From positions 1 through 26,355 of the IMG/VR virus record IMGVR_UViG_3300022937_000126: DNA of 26,355 bases, one strand, 5' to 3'. This DNA comes from a virus. The notes under the pieces were generated by a model. That model ran no database searches. It was not told where the DNA came from and was given only the letters and a program-made list of their open reading frames with translations. Below, piece after piece: positions 5,327-11,309 of this stretch. A program made the translations under genes and the position numbers. Each line of letters starts with the position of its first letter. The first letter of the stretch is position 1.

Positions 5327-6979
5327 TTAACGGACCTTGTTGAATGCTGTTTTCACTGCTCCAGCAGTTTGTGGATTTGATATTGCTTTTGAAAGTTTTG
5401 AAACATATGGTTCAACTGCTTTGATTTGTGTTGGTGTTAAACGATCACCTTTTGCTATTGCATCAAATCCTTTTGCTGTCAATTGTGGTGACATAGTGGT
5501 ATCAACTGAAGGTTTAACTGAATTTAAACCTCTTGCAAGATCCTGTGTGGCTTCTGTTGGGTCTTCGTCTCTTGCCAATTTGTAAGCCTGCTGTGCTCTG
5601 TCCATTGCATCATCTTCCATGCTTTTTCTAATGGCTTCAATTCTTTTGCCTGCTTCACCTGTTCTTGCTTGAATTTCTTCATCTGATTTACCGTCACCAA
5701 TCAGTTTGCTGATTAAATCATGTGTCATTTTAGCATAGTCTTCTTGCATCTGCATTGGTACTATGCCAGCCAGTTTTTGCATTCTGGCAATGTCATTGTC
5801 TTTGTTTCTGTTGGCAACATTTAACATGTTGTCATAATCAGTTTTTTTAATTGACTCATTTTCTACTTCAACACTAGTAACTGCTTTTTTTGAATCAGCT
5901 CTTCTTTGCTTGTTGGCATCATGTTTGATCTGTTGTAGAACTTTGTTTTTAGCTCTTGGTGTTAACACATCATGTTTGGCATCTCTACCTTTTTGTGTTG
6001 GTACGTCTGCATTTTCAGATTTTACTACACCATACTTTTTGTTAGCAATTTTTCTGTAATCTTCTTTGTCACCGTATGGCATTCTGTCCCATGTCTTGCC
6101 ATCTTTCTCAGCAAGTTCTTTGGCATACTGTTCAGCATACCAGGCATTTAAATCTGCTTCGTTAACATCTTCTTGAACTTGTTCTGCTAAACCTAGATCT
6201 GCTAATTTGTCTGCAATCCACACATATGGATCACCATCTCTGGCTTTGGCTGTGCTATAGGGCATTTCGCCTCTGTCAAAATGAAAATACACAAACAGTT
6301 TTTCATAGATGTTTGGAGCATCCATTAAGTCCCCTGTGTCTAAAAATTTTTTCCACTCTTGTGGGTATTTTTGTATTACCATTTTCACATAGGTTGTGTC
6401 ATCTTCTTGAACTTGTTCTACTAAACCTAACTCTTGAACTCTGTTCCAGATCCATTCATCTGGCATACCGTCTCTGGCTTTCATAACACCATATGGCATT
6501 TCACCTGAATCCATATAGTAGCCAAATAATTCTTCATATGCTGGTGTGCCAAGTTCTATGTCATCTGCTTTTGTTATACCATGCTTGTCTAGTATTGCTT
6601 TGACTTCTTTGTGTTCTGAATCCATTGTTTCGTTGATGCCTAATTCTTTTGCCACTGCTGATCTGTCCAAATCAAAAGTGTGTACTTTGACACCATCTGC
6701 TGTTTTTTCTGGATATGCTCTTAAATTTTTTGCTTTGATTGTATCAACAATCTTTTTGATATCTGCATTTTTAAAAATGTGATATGTTGGTTCTGATTGA
6801 CCTTGATAACCACTGGCTTCATCTACTTTGCCTTTGTGTTTTTGATAACCTTTTTTGACTTCTTTTTTCTTGTCAATTTCAGTTTTTGCTTTAAACTGTG
6901 GATTTGCTCGTAACTCTTGTGCTATAGGATTACGATTTTTAATCTCTTTTTTGTTTTCAAATAAATCTGTCAAGTTCAT
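5327..6979 (-). CDS. Large charged protein with internal duplication; probable internal head protein
   Basis: A 550-residue, highly charged protein that I cannot place in a named family. It starts MNLTDLFENKKE, with a possible protease site L-F-E at 6-8. Residues 148-193 and 225-271 are clear repeats (YEELF..., GEMPYGVMKARDGMPDEWIW..., LGLVEQVQED versus YEKLF..., GEMPYSTAKARDGDPYVWIA..., LGLAEQVQED). A weaker MPYG copy follows at 300. RMQKLAGI at 399-406 echoes KKLAGI in the SOD-like neighbour. The C-terminal third is helical (ARGLNSVKP...). A GGTAAATA box lies 5 nt before the ATG, and its stop abuts the SOD-like start (TAAATG). A structural or core/injection role is inferred. Confidence 0.65.
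   Translation of the reverse strand: MNLTDLFENKKEIKNRNPIAQELRANPQFKAKTEIDKKKEVKKGYQKHKGKVDEASGYQGQSEPTYHIFKNADIKKIVDTIKAKNLRAYPEKTADGVKVHTFDLDRSAVAKELGINETMDSEHKEVKAILDKHGITKADDIELGTPAYEELFGYYMDSGEMPYGVMKARDGMPDEWIWNRVQELGLVEQVQEDDTTYVKMVIQKYPQEWKKFLDTGDLMDAPNIYEKLFVYFHFDRGEMPYSTAKARDGDPYVWIADKLADLGLAEQVQEDVNEADLNAWYAEQYAKELAEKDGKTWDRMPYGDKEDYRKIANKKYGVVKSENADVPTQKGRDAKHDVLTPRAKNKVLQQIKHDANKQRRADSKKAVTSVEVENESIKKTDYDNMLNVANRNKDNDIARMQKLAGIVPMQMQEDYAKMTHDLISKLIGDGKSDEEIQARTGEAGKRIEAIRKSMEDDAMDRAQQAYKLARDEDPTEATQDLARGLNSVKPSVDTTMSPQLTAKGFDAIAKGDRLTPTQIKAVEPYVSKLSKAISNPQTAGAVKTAFNKVR
6167..6538 (-). repeat. Internal protein-coding duplication (two copies)
   Basis: Two copies, at 6401-6538 and 6167-6307, encode related segments of about 46 residues, 77 codons apart. 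Their ends are also close at the DNA level around the codons for EQVQED. Confidence 0.8.
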
Positions 6980-6984
6980 AATAT

Positions 6985-6992
6985 TATTTACC
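6985..6992 (-). promoter_or_regulatory. Late-type promoter GGTAAATA
   Basis: GGTAAATA, then ATATT, then the ATG at 6979: a 5-nt gap. It lies just after, and shares a base with, the TAG stop of the upstream gene. Confidence 0.6.
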
Positions 6993-7480
6993 TAGTTTGC
7001 CCAAACGTGTGTAGCACCATTTTGTTTGCCTGTTCTAGCAATTTGATTCATCTGTTTAATAACTCTGTTGAAATAACCTTCTGGTCTACCGCCACTAATA
7101 AATGTAGCACCACCTGGATTTTTCTCAATCTGAGATGGTTCTTCTGGGGACTGTTTTCCAATATGCTTTTGCAACCATTGTGTAGTTCTTGCAATAAATT
7201 CATCTATTGGAAAAGGTGGAGCATCTTCTAAATCTGTTGGATATCCTAATGTACTCATTACTTGTCTCATGCTGGCATTTGCTAGTGTTAAATCTAGTTC
7301 TGGTTTGTAGTTAGGATTTTTAGGTGGTTCTTCATCACCATACATGTACTTGTCGCTGTTTTTGTAAAAATCTTCACCGTATTGATCACCCGAATCTGTG
7401 TCAGAAGTCCAATACCCCTTCTGTTTATGTTTGTGACCTGCGGTAAACGACATTGACTCTAATAATTCTGAATATCTCAT
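6992..7480 (-). CDS. Hypothetical protein with capsid-targeting-like N-terminus
   Basis: A 162-residue protein starting MRYSELLESMSFTAGHKHKQ. A possible prohead-protease site is L-L-E at 6-8. The middle is acidic and Tyr/Asp-rich (SDTDSGDQYGEDFYKNSDKY). The segment LDLTLANASMRQVMSTLGY looks like a conserved helix I associate with cyanophage proteins of unknown function. The C-terminus contains ISGGRPEGYFNRVIKQMNQI, a helix with positive charge. It has an AATAAATA late box 5 nt before the ATG. Function unknown; a virion-internal role is inferred from N-terminus and context. Confidence 0.65.
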   Translation of the reverse strand: MRYSELLESMSFTAGHKHKQKGYWTSDTDSGDQYGEDFYKNSDKYMYGDEEPPKNPNYKPELDLTLANASMRQVMSTLGYPTDLEDAPPFPIDEFIARTTQWLQKHIGKQSPEEPSQIEKNPGGATFISGGRPEGYFNRVIKQMNQIARTGKQNGATHVWAN

Positions 7481-7485
7481 AAAAG

Positions 7486-7493
7486 TATTTATT
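7486..7493 (-). promoter_or_regulatory. Late-type promoter AATAAATA
   Basis: AATAAATA, then CTTTT, then the ATG at 7480. The gap is 5 nt and the sequence is identical to that before the gene at 9307. Confidence 0.75.
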
Positions 7494-7502
7494 AATTAAA
7501 AG

Positions 7503-7808
7503 TTATTTTTTAGGACTTGTAGATACTCTTATAGGCTTATTGCCTTGTCCTTTTTGCGTTTTTCCACCTCGTCCTGCTTTATTTTGAGCCGCACGTTTTC
7601 TTCTTGTTGCAGATTGTTTTTCTTTTTTGCTCATGCTAGATGCTTTGTTGGCTGGTACACATTTAGCATATCCTTTTTTATCACCGCTTGTACCACATTC
7701 AGGATGACTGCCATCTTTGTTTTTTTTGCCAATGTTTACCCATTTCTGTTTAAACCATTTACGCAGTCCGCCTTTGTATTCTTCGTTTAAAATTTCGTTT
7801 ATCAACAT
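7503..7808 (-). CDS. Lys-rich small protein, DUF5872-like, with capsid-targeting-like N-terminus
   Basis: A very basic protein of 101 residues. It starts MLINEILNEEYKGG, with I-N-E and L-N-E as possible protease sites at 3-5 and 7-9. The core LRKWFKQKWVNIGKKNKDGS, then ECGT...GYAKCVPANKA (Cys38 and Cys50) and SATRRKRAAQNK, matches a family I know from phages and other viruses as DUF5872. The C-terminal half is nearly all Lys, Arg, Gly and Gln, and should bind nucleic acid. No clear Shine-Dalgarno precedes the ATG, which lies 8 nt after the upstream stop. A packaged DNA-binding protein is a reasonable inference. Confidence 0.75.
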   Translation of the reverse strand: MLINEILNEEYKGGLRKWFKQKWVNIGKKNKDGSHPECGTSGDKKGYAKCVPANKASSMSKKEKQSATRRKRAAQNKAGRGGKTQKGQGNKPIRVSTSPKK

Positions 7809-7816
7809 AACTTGTT

Positions 7817-8020
7817 TTATTGCATTGTTGGTTTGCCAAAAAGTAGTTTGACAGTAATTGTGGCATCATCATTAATTTCATATGTCATCATGCCATCTGT
7901 TTGATTAGGGTTAATAAAACCTTCATCATGCAAATAATTTGCCAGTGCTTGTATCACTTGATCTACATTAAGATTAATAACTTTATCGTCAGTACTTGAT
8001 GTAGTTTCTTTGTTATCCAT
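7817..8020 (-). CDS. Small acidic hypothetical protein
   Basis: A 67-residue acidic protein (Asp/Thr-rich start MDNKETTSSTDDKV, helix VDQVIQALANYLHDEGF, beta-rich end ATITVKLLFGKP). I do not recognise the family. It lacks the N-terminal motif of its neighbours. A good Shine-Dalgarno (AAGGAA) lies within the end of the cupin-like gene upstream, and the two genes are separated by only 2 nt, so coexpression is likely. Confidence 0.6.
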   Translation of the reverse strand: MDNKETTSSTDDKVINLNVDQVIQALANYLHDEGFINPNQTDGMMTYEINDDATITVKLLFGKPTMQ

Positions 8021-8022
8021 TT

Positions 8023-8307
8023 TTATTTTTCCTTACTATTTGGTTCAGTAATTTCTAATACCAAATCTGTTTCACCTTTAATAATTCTATGATATTGCTC
8101 TGCTTCAATTGTAAAAGTATCATTTTTAAAAATTTCTTTTGGTAAAGAATCTTCTAACTGAACTTTCCACCCAGTGCCTTCAAGCACTTTAATTGTTCGT
8201 GTGTTGTGATCTTGATGCCAAACTAATTCGTCAGCATCTACAGAACTTTCAAAAACACGTCTAATTATTCCCTTTGCCAGTGAAGTCTGTGAGTAAGGCT
8301 TTACCAC
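8023..8307 (-). CDS. Small cupin-like protein
   Basis: About 94 residues forming a single cupin-like beta barrel. ELVWHQDHNTRTIKVLEGTG is the first cupin motif region, with WHQDH supplying His residues. EAEQYHRIIKG is the second, with His in YHRI. LVLEITE closes the barrel. Proteins with the pattern ELVWHxDxxxRxVxVxEGxGW recur in T4-like phages with no known substrate. The start is GTG. GTG at 8307 lies 6 nt from the strong AGGAGG inside the codons of the upstream gene; GTG at 8310 lies only 3 nt from it and is less likely. It overlaps the upstream gene end. Confidence 0.7.
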   Translation of the reverse strand: MVKPYSQTSLAKGIIRRVFESSVDADELVWHQDHNTRTIKVLEGTGWKVQLEDSLPKEIFKNDTFTIEAEQYHRIIKGETDLVLEITEPNSKEK

Positions 8308-8948
8308 CACTGGCCTCCTTTAACTCCTAAACTTTTATATCTTGGAGTACGACAAGCCCAATATCCTGCTTTGGTCTTATCTTTTTTATTTTTGCAATCG
8401 TGTCTTGCTACAAAACTTTTCACTGCACCTGGATTGTTTGCTTTGGTTTTTAAACCTGTAGTGTCACCCCAACTGACTTTTTTAATCTTTCCTGTTTTAG
8501 GATTACGAGTGTACACATAATATTTTTTTGAACCACCTCTTTTAGGTTTGTTTAATTCAACTTTTTTACCTTGATATTCTGCTTCGCCAACTAAACGTCC
8601 TCTATAAGGATGAGGTGTACTGTTTAGTGTTGTTGGTTTAGACTTGCTTGGCATTGGTTCTTTGCCTTTAACTTGATCTGCTTCTTCAATTTCTTCAAAT
8701 GGTAAATCAAGTGCAATATCACCTTGTGTTGTTTTTAATACTTTACCTATTTCTGTTTCAAATAATTCTTGATCTTCCCAGTCAACTGTTAATAACCCTG
8801 CTTCATACATTTTACGAGCTTCACAAAATAATTTAAAAAAATTATCTGTGCCTGGTCTAAAAATATTTTCTCTAAAAGGTATATTGTTTTTGATATGATA
8901 CTGTATTGCTTCTACAATTTTATTTGTTTCTAATTCTGCTAATCTCAT
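8301..8948 (-). CDS. Conserved phage protein with basic Cys-pair C-terminus and capsid-targeting-like N-terminus
   Basis: A 215-residue protein. It starts MRLAELETNKIVEA, with L-A-E at 3-5 or I-V-E at 11-13 as possible protease sites. Residues 20-90 are an acidic helical domain. Residues 120-205 form a basic domain: KKYYVYTRNPKTGKIKKVSW, NNPGAVKSFVARHDCKNK and KAGYWACRTPRY (Cys185 and Cys199). The SF.ARH.C......K..YW.C pattern is common in proteins of T4-like and other marine phages and suggests a small metal or disulfide-stabilised module. The gene ends QWW. Translation start overlaps the upstream stop (TAATG). Function unknown. Confidence 0.7.
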   Translation of the reverse strand: MRLAELETNKIVEAIQYHIKNNIPFRENIFRPGTDNFFKLFCEARKMYEAGLLTVDWEDQELFETEIGKVLKTTQGDIALDLPFEEIEEADQVKGKEPMPSKSKPTTLNSTPHPYRGRLVGEAEYQGKKVELNKPKRGGSKKYYVYTRNPKTGKIKKVSWGDTTGLKTKANNPGAVKSFVARHDCKNKKDKTKAGYWACRTPRYKSLGVKGGQWW

Positions 8949-9307
8949 TATCTCCAGCCTCCACCTGCTTTTTTATACATTTTGGCCGCCCAAGCATTTG
9001 CATAAGCCGATGGATAAACATCAAACTTTTGCTTTGCTTGTGATTTATAATATGCCCATTTGCTAGGATTTGTTGGTTTTGGTTTTTTTGCTTCAGATAC
9101 TGACTTACCTTTTTGAACTCTGTCCCAGTAGTAAGAACTCATCTTGCCGTATCCATGTCTCCATGCCATTTGACGTAATCTTGTTTCATCAAAATCTTTG
9201 AAACGATCCGCAAGTTCTTGGTCAGTCATGTTGGCTAATTTTTGCTTGTGCTTTATGATAGAAGCAGGCATTCTCTCACCAAGTGTAATCAATTCTTGAA
9301 GTTTCAT
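8948..9307 (-). CDS. Conserved phage protein with capsid-targeting-like N-terminus
   Basis: A 119-residue basic protein. It starts MKLQELITLGERMPAS, with L-G-E at 9-11 as possible protease site. A helical region follows (ELADRFKDFDETRLRQMAWR, residues 30-50). The C-terminus, PSKWAYYKSQAKQKFDV then YPSAYANAWAAKMYKKAGGGW, is a module recurring at the end of many T4-like marine phage proteins. Its function has not been established. It has an AATAAATA late promoter 5 nt before the ATG, and the promoter contains the stop codon of the upstream phosphoesterase gene. Confidence 0.72.
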   Translation of the reverse strand: MKLQELITLGERMPASIIKHKQKLANMTDQELADRFKDFDETRLRQMAWRHGYGKMSSYYWDRVQKGKSVSEAKKPKPTNPSKWAYYKSQAKQKFDVYPSAYANAWAAKMYKKAGGGWR

Positions 9308-9312
9308 AAAAG

Positions 9313-9320
9313 TATTTATT
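9313..9320 (-). promoter_or_regulatory. Late-type promoter AATAAATA
   Basis: AATAAATA, then CTTTT, then the ATG at 9307. The TAA stop of the metallophosphoesterase gene (9316-9318) is part of the box. Confidence 0.75.
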
Positions 9321-10089
9321 TCAGAAAGATTGTTTTTGGTGTGTAAGTTTCTCTGTTAAAATCTTCAGGTCTTCCTCTTGGATTACTATGATATGTCACT
9401 GTGTTTTGCACAAATTCCTGTTGATCATGATTGTGTCCAAAACACCATAGTTTTATTTTTTTGTAATACAGTGGTAATTCTTCCATTAATGCATTTCCAT
9501 AACAACCCACTGCTTTTTGTATTGGTGGATAAACTGCCCAACTTATTGCTCTTTTTACTGGTAGTGTGTGAGTTATGCAAACAATTGATTCTATGTTGTC
9601 ATTCCATTGATACTCTGCTAACCAATTGGCCATCTGTGCATAATCGCTGGCTGACTGTTTTAAAATTTTAATTGCTGTGTCTTGTCCAAACTGTTTGGTT
9701 GTGTGTTCAAAACTGTATGATCTTGGCACATATGGTTCGCCAATTTTAAAATCCCACCATCCATTGATTCCTAAAAATACACAGTTGTCTTTGACATATG
9801 GTTGTTTGGAAAGATAATGTAAGTTTTCAATGTCTTTGGTTTTGTTGTAAACTTCGTCACACAAAGAATTCATTGGAAATCCTACACCTTGATGTTCATG
9901 ATTTCCATCAATAAACAAAATCTGTTTGTATTCATCTTTTACACGGTTTAACCATTCCACAGTTAATTTGGGATCATCGCTTACATCTCCAGCAACAACT
10001 AATAAATCAGAATTTTTGTGTTGTAAAAAATCATAATTGTTATTCCAGTGTTCTACATGAACGTCACTTACTAAATCAAAATTCAACAT
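9316..10089 (-). CDS. Calcineurin-like metallophosphoesterase
   Basis: A 257-residue protein with the full motif set of the calcineurin-like phosphoesterases: SDVH (Asp9, His11), GDVSDD (Asp35), GNHEH (Asn63, His64), ITHTLP and FGHNHD. These bind two metals and cleave phosphomono- or diesters. The substrate cannot be read; relatives act on cyclic nucleotides, nucleotides, DNA or phosphoproteins. It lacks the capsid-targeting motif of its neighbours and has both a sigma70-like promoter (TAGACA-N17-TATACT) and a TTAAATA box. It may thus be made early as well as late. The leader has a purine-rich AAGAAG element. Confidence 0.9.
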   Translation of the reverse strand: MLNFDLVSDVHVEHWNNNYDFLQHKNSDLLVVAGDVSDDPKLTVEWLNRVKDEYKQILFIDGNHEHQGVGFPMNSLCDEVYNKTKDIENLHYLSKQPYVKDNCVFLGINGWWDFKIGEPYVPRSYSFEHTTKQFGQDTAIKILKQSASDYAQMANWLAEYQWNDNIESIVCITHTLPVKRAISWAVYPPIQKAVGCYGNALMEELPLYYKKIKLWCFGHNHDQQEFVQNTVTYHSNPRGRPEDFNRETYTPKTIFLK

Positions 10090-10105
10090 TTTTTTCTTCT
10101 TTGTT

Positions 10106-10112
10106 TATTTAA
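10106..10112 (-). promoter_or_regulatory. Late-type promoter box TTAAATA
   Basis: TTAAATA lies 16 nt before the phosphoesterase ATG and only 6 nt below the early-type -10 TATACT. Confidence 0.35.
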
Positions 10113-10118
10113 CTATGC

Positions 10119-10147
10119 AGTATAGTTTGAATTAACTGTTTTGTCTA
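10119..10147 (-). promoter_or_regulatory. Sigma70-type promoter of the phosphoesterase gene
   Basis: TAGACA (10142-10147), 17-bp spacer, TATACT (10119-10124). The -35 lies inside the last codons of the upstream gene. The predicted leader is about 20-25 nt and includes AAGAAG. Confidence 0.6.
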
Positions 10148-10695
10148 CCACTTTTCATGTTGGCACACCAATGATACATTTTAGCCTTTTCACCACTGGA
10201 TTTTTTTGCTTTTGCTCTTAAACTTGTAACTGATCCTTTGCAACTGGCACCTGCACGTTTTACTCTGCCTGGTCTTGATTTGCCTTTTACTTTGCCATCA
10301 GCAAAATTTTCAACAGCAAATTCTGGATTAGGTGTTGCAAAATTAGGCTTACGCATGATTGTTTTTGCAACAAGATCTAATTCTTGTCCATCCCATTGCA
10401 ATGCAAAAGGAATATTAACATCTGTTCGCATGTCTTTCATCACTGCTTCTGCATCTGGTCCTAACTGTGCAATTGGTTTACCGTGTTGTTTGTAAACTTG
10501 TTTGAATAGTCTTGTGAGTTCTGCCATTGTTATTGGCTTTTGATTTCTTGGATCGTTTACTCTGTCTTTGAAATGTTTTGAAAATTCAATGTCTATGCCC
10601 AATGAAGCAAACAATCTGTCAGCATAAACTTCAAGTTGTTGTAAATCTTGATCAGTAATTTCTTTGTTTTCTTTTAGTAATTCAAAAAACCTCAT
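10132..10695 (-). CDS. Conserved phage protein with capsid-targeting-like N-terminus and basic Cys-pair C-terminus
   Basis: A 187-residue protein starting MRFFELLKENKEITDQ, with L-K-E at 7-9 as possible protease site. The central domain (residues 20-120: YADRLFASLGIDIEF, HFKDRVNDPRN, MAELTRLFKQVYKQHGK, ELDLVAKTIMRK) is a conserved cyanophage-type domain with no assigned function that I know of. The C-terminus is basic (KGKSRPGRVKRAGASCKGS) and carries Cys152 and Cys177 within AKMYHWCANMKSGR. Mixed helix and strand with a basic tail suggests nucleic acid contact. Its start overlaps the upstream stop (ATGA). Confidence 0.7.
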   Translation of the reverse strand: MRFFELLKENKEITDQDLQQLEVYADRLFASLGIDIEFSKHFKDRVNDPRNQKPITMAELTRLFKQVYKQHGKPIAQLGPDAEAVMKDMRTDVNIPFALQWDGQELDLVAKTIMRKPNFATPNPEFAVENFADGKVKGKSRPGRVKRAGASCKGSVTSLRAKAKKSSGEKAKMYHWCANMKSGRQNS

Positions 10696-11309
10696 TTAAC
10701 AAATGCTCCAATTCTACCATGCATATCAGGATGTTTTATATATTTGTACCCTTCAGGTGCTTTGGTGCTTTGTCCTTCCCATACAGGTAGATATTCTTGT
10801 CTATCACCTTCAAAGTCTACATTGTGTCTAAAATGCATTTCAATGACCTTACCACCAATGTATTCAACATTTAATCTTGGTCTATTTCCAAAATGCTTTT
10901 TGATAAGCGGATGTAACGGCACTTGCTCATCTACACGAATCCATTTATCCCAACGTTGTAATGTGTTTTCTTTTTTGAATCCTTCTACACATCTTACTTG
11001 TTTACCTTTATCATAATCAACTGTAAAATGTCTACCTTTAAACCATTCACACCAAAATGTTCCTATAGGTAAATGATTTGTGTTTTTTTTGAGGTGCATT
11101 TTCTTTGCACCCATTCCTAAACCAAAAACATTAAGCACAGGTCTTATAATATAATCACCTTCTTTTGGAACTTCAATACCTGCTGGACCACAAGTGTATC
11201 CTAATTTTTTTGAAAGAATCAGTTTATCTAATGCCCATAAATCATCTATTTTTGGATTCTTCCAATACAAATCTTCTTCATCAGGACCAATGACTTCGTT
11301 TAATCTCAT
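10692..11309 (-). CDS. Hypothetical protein with capsid-targeting-like N-terminus, possibly ATP-grasp-like
   Basis: A 205-residue protein starting MRLNEVIGPDEEDLYW; L-N-E at 3-5 is a possible protease site. GDYIIRPVLNVFGLGMGAKK has the look of an ATP-grasp nucleotide-binding strand and glycine loop. RPRLNVEYIGGKVIEMHFRH resembles the later ATP-grasp strand carrying metal-binding acidic residues. The protein is short for an ATP-grasp enzyme and I cannot see the complete set of catalytic residues, so this is weak. It sits between two other motif-bearing genes with 4-nt overlaps on both sides. Confidence 0.6.
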   Translation of the reverse strand: MRLNEVIGPDEEDLYWKNPKIDDLWALDKLILSKKLGYTCGPAGIEVPKEGDYIIRPVLNVFGLGMGAKKMHLKKNTNHLPIGTFWCEWFKGRHFTVDYDKGKQVRCVEGFKKENTLQRWDKWIRVDEQVPLHPLIKKHFGNRPRLNVEYIGGKVIEMHFRHNVDFEGDRQEYLPVWEGQSTKAPEGYKYIKHPDMHGRIGAFVK

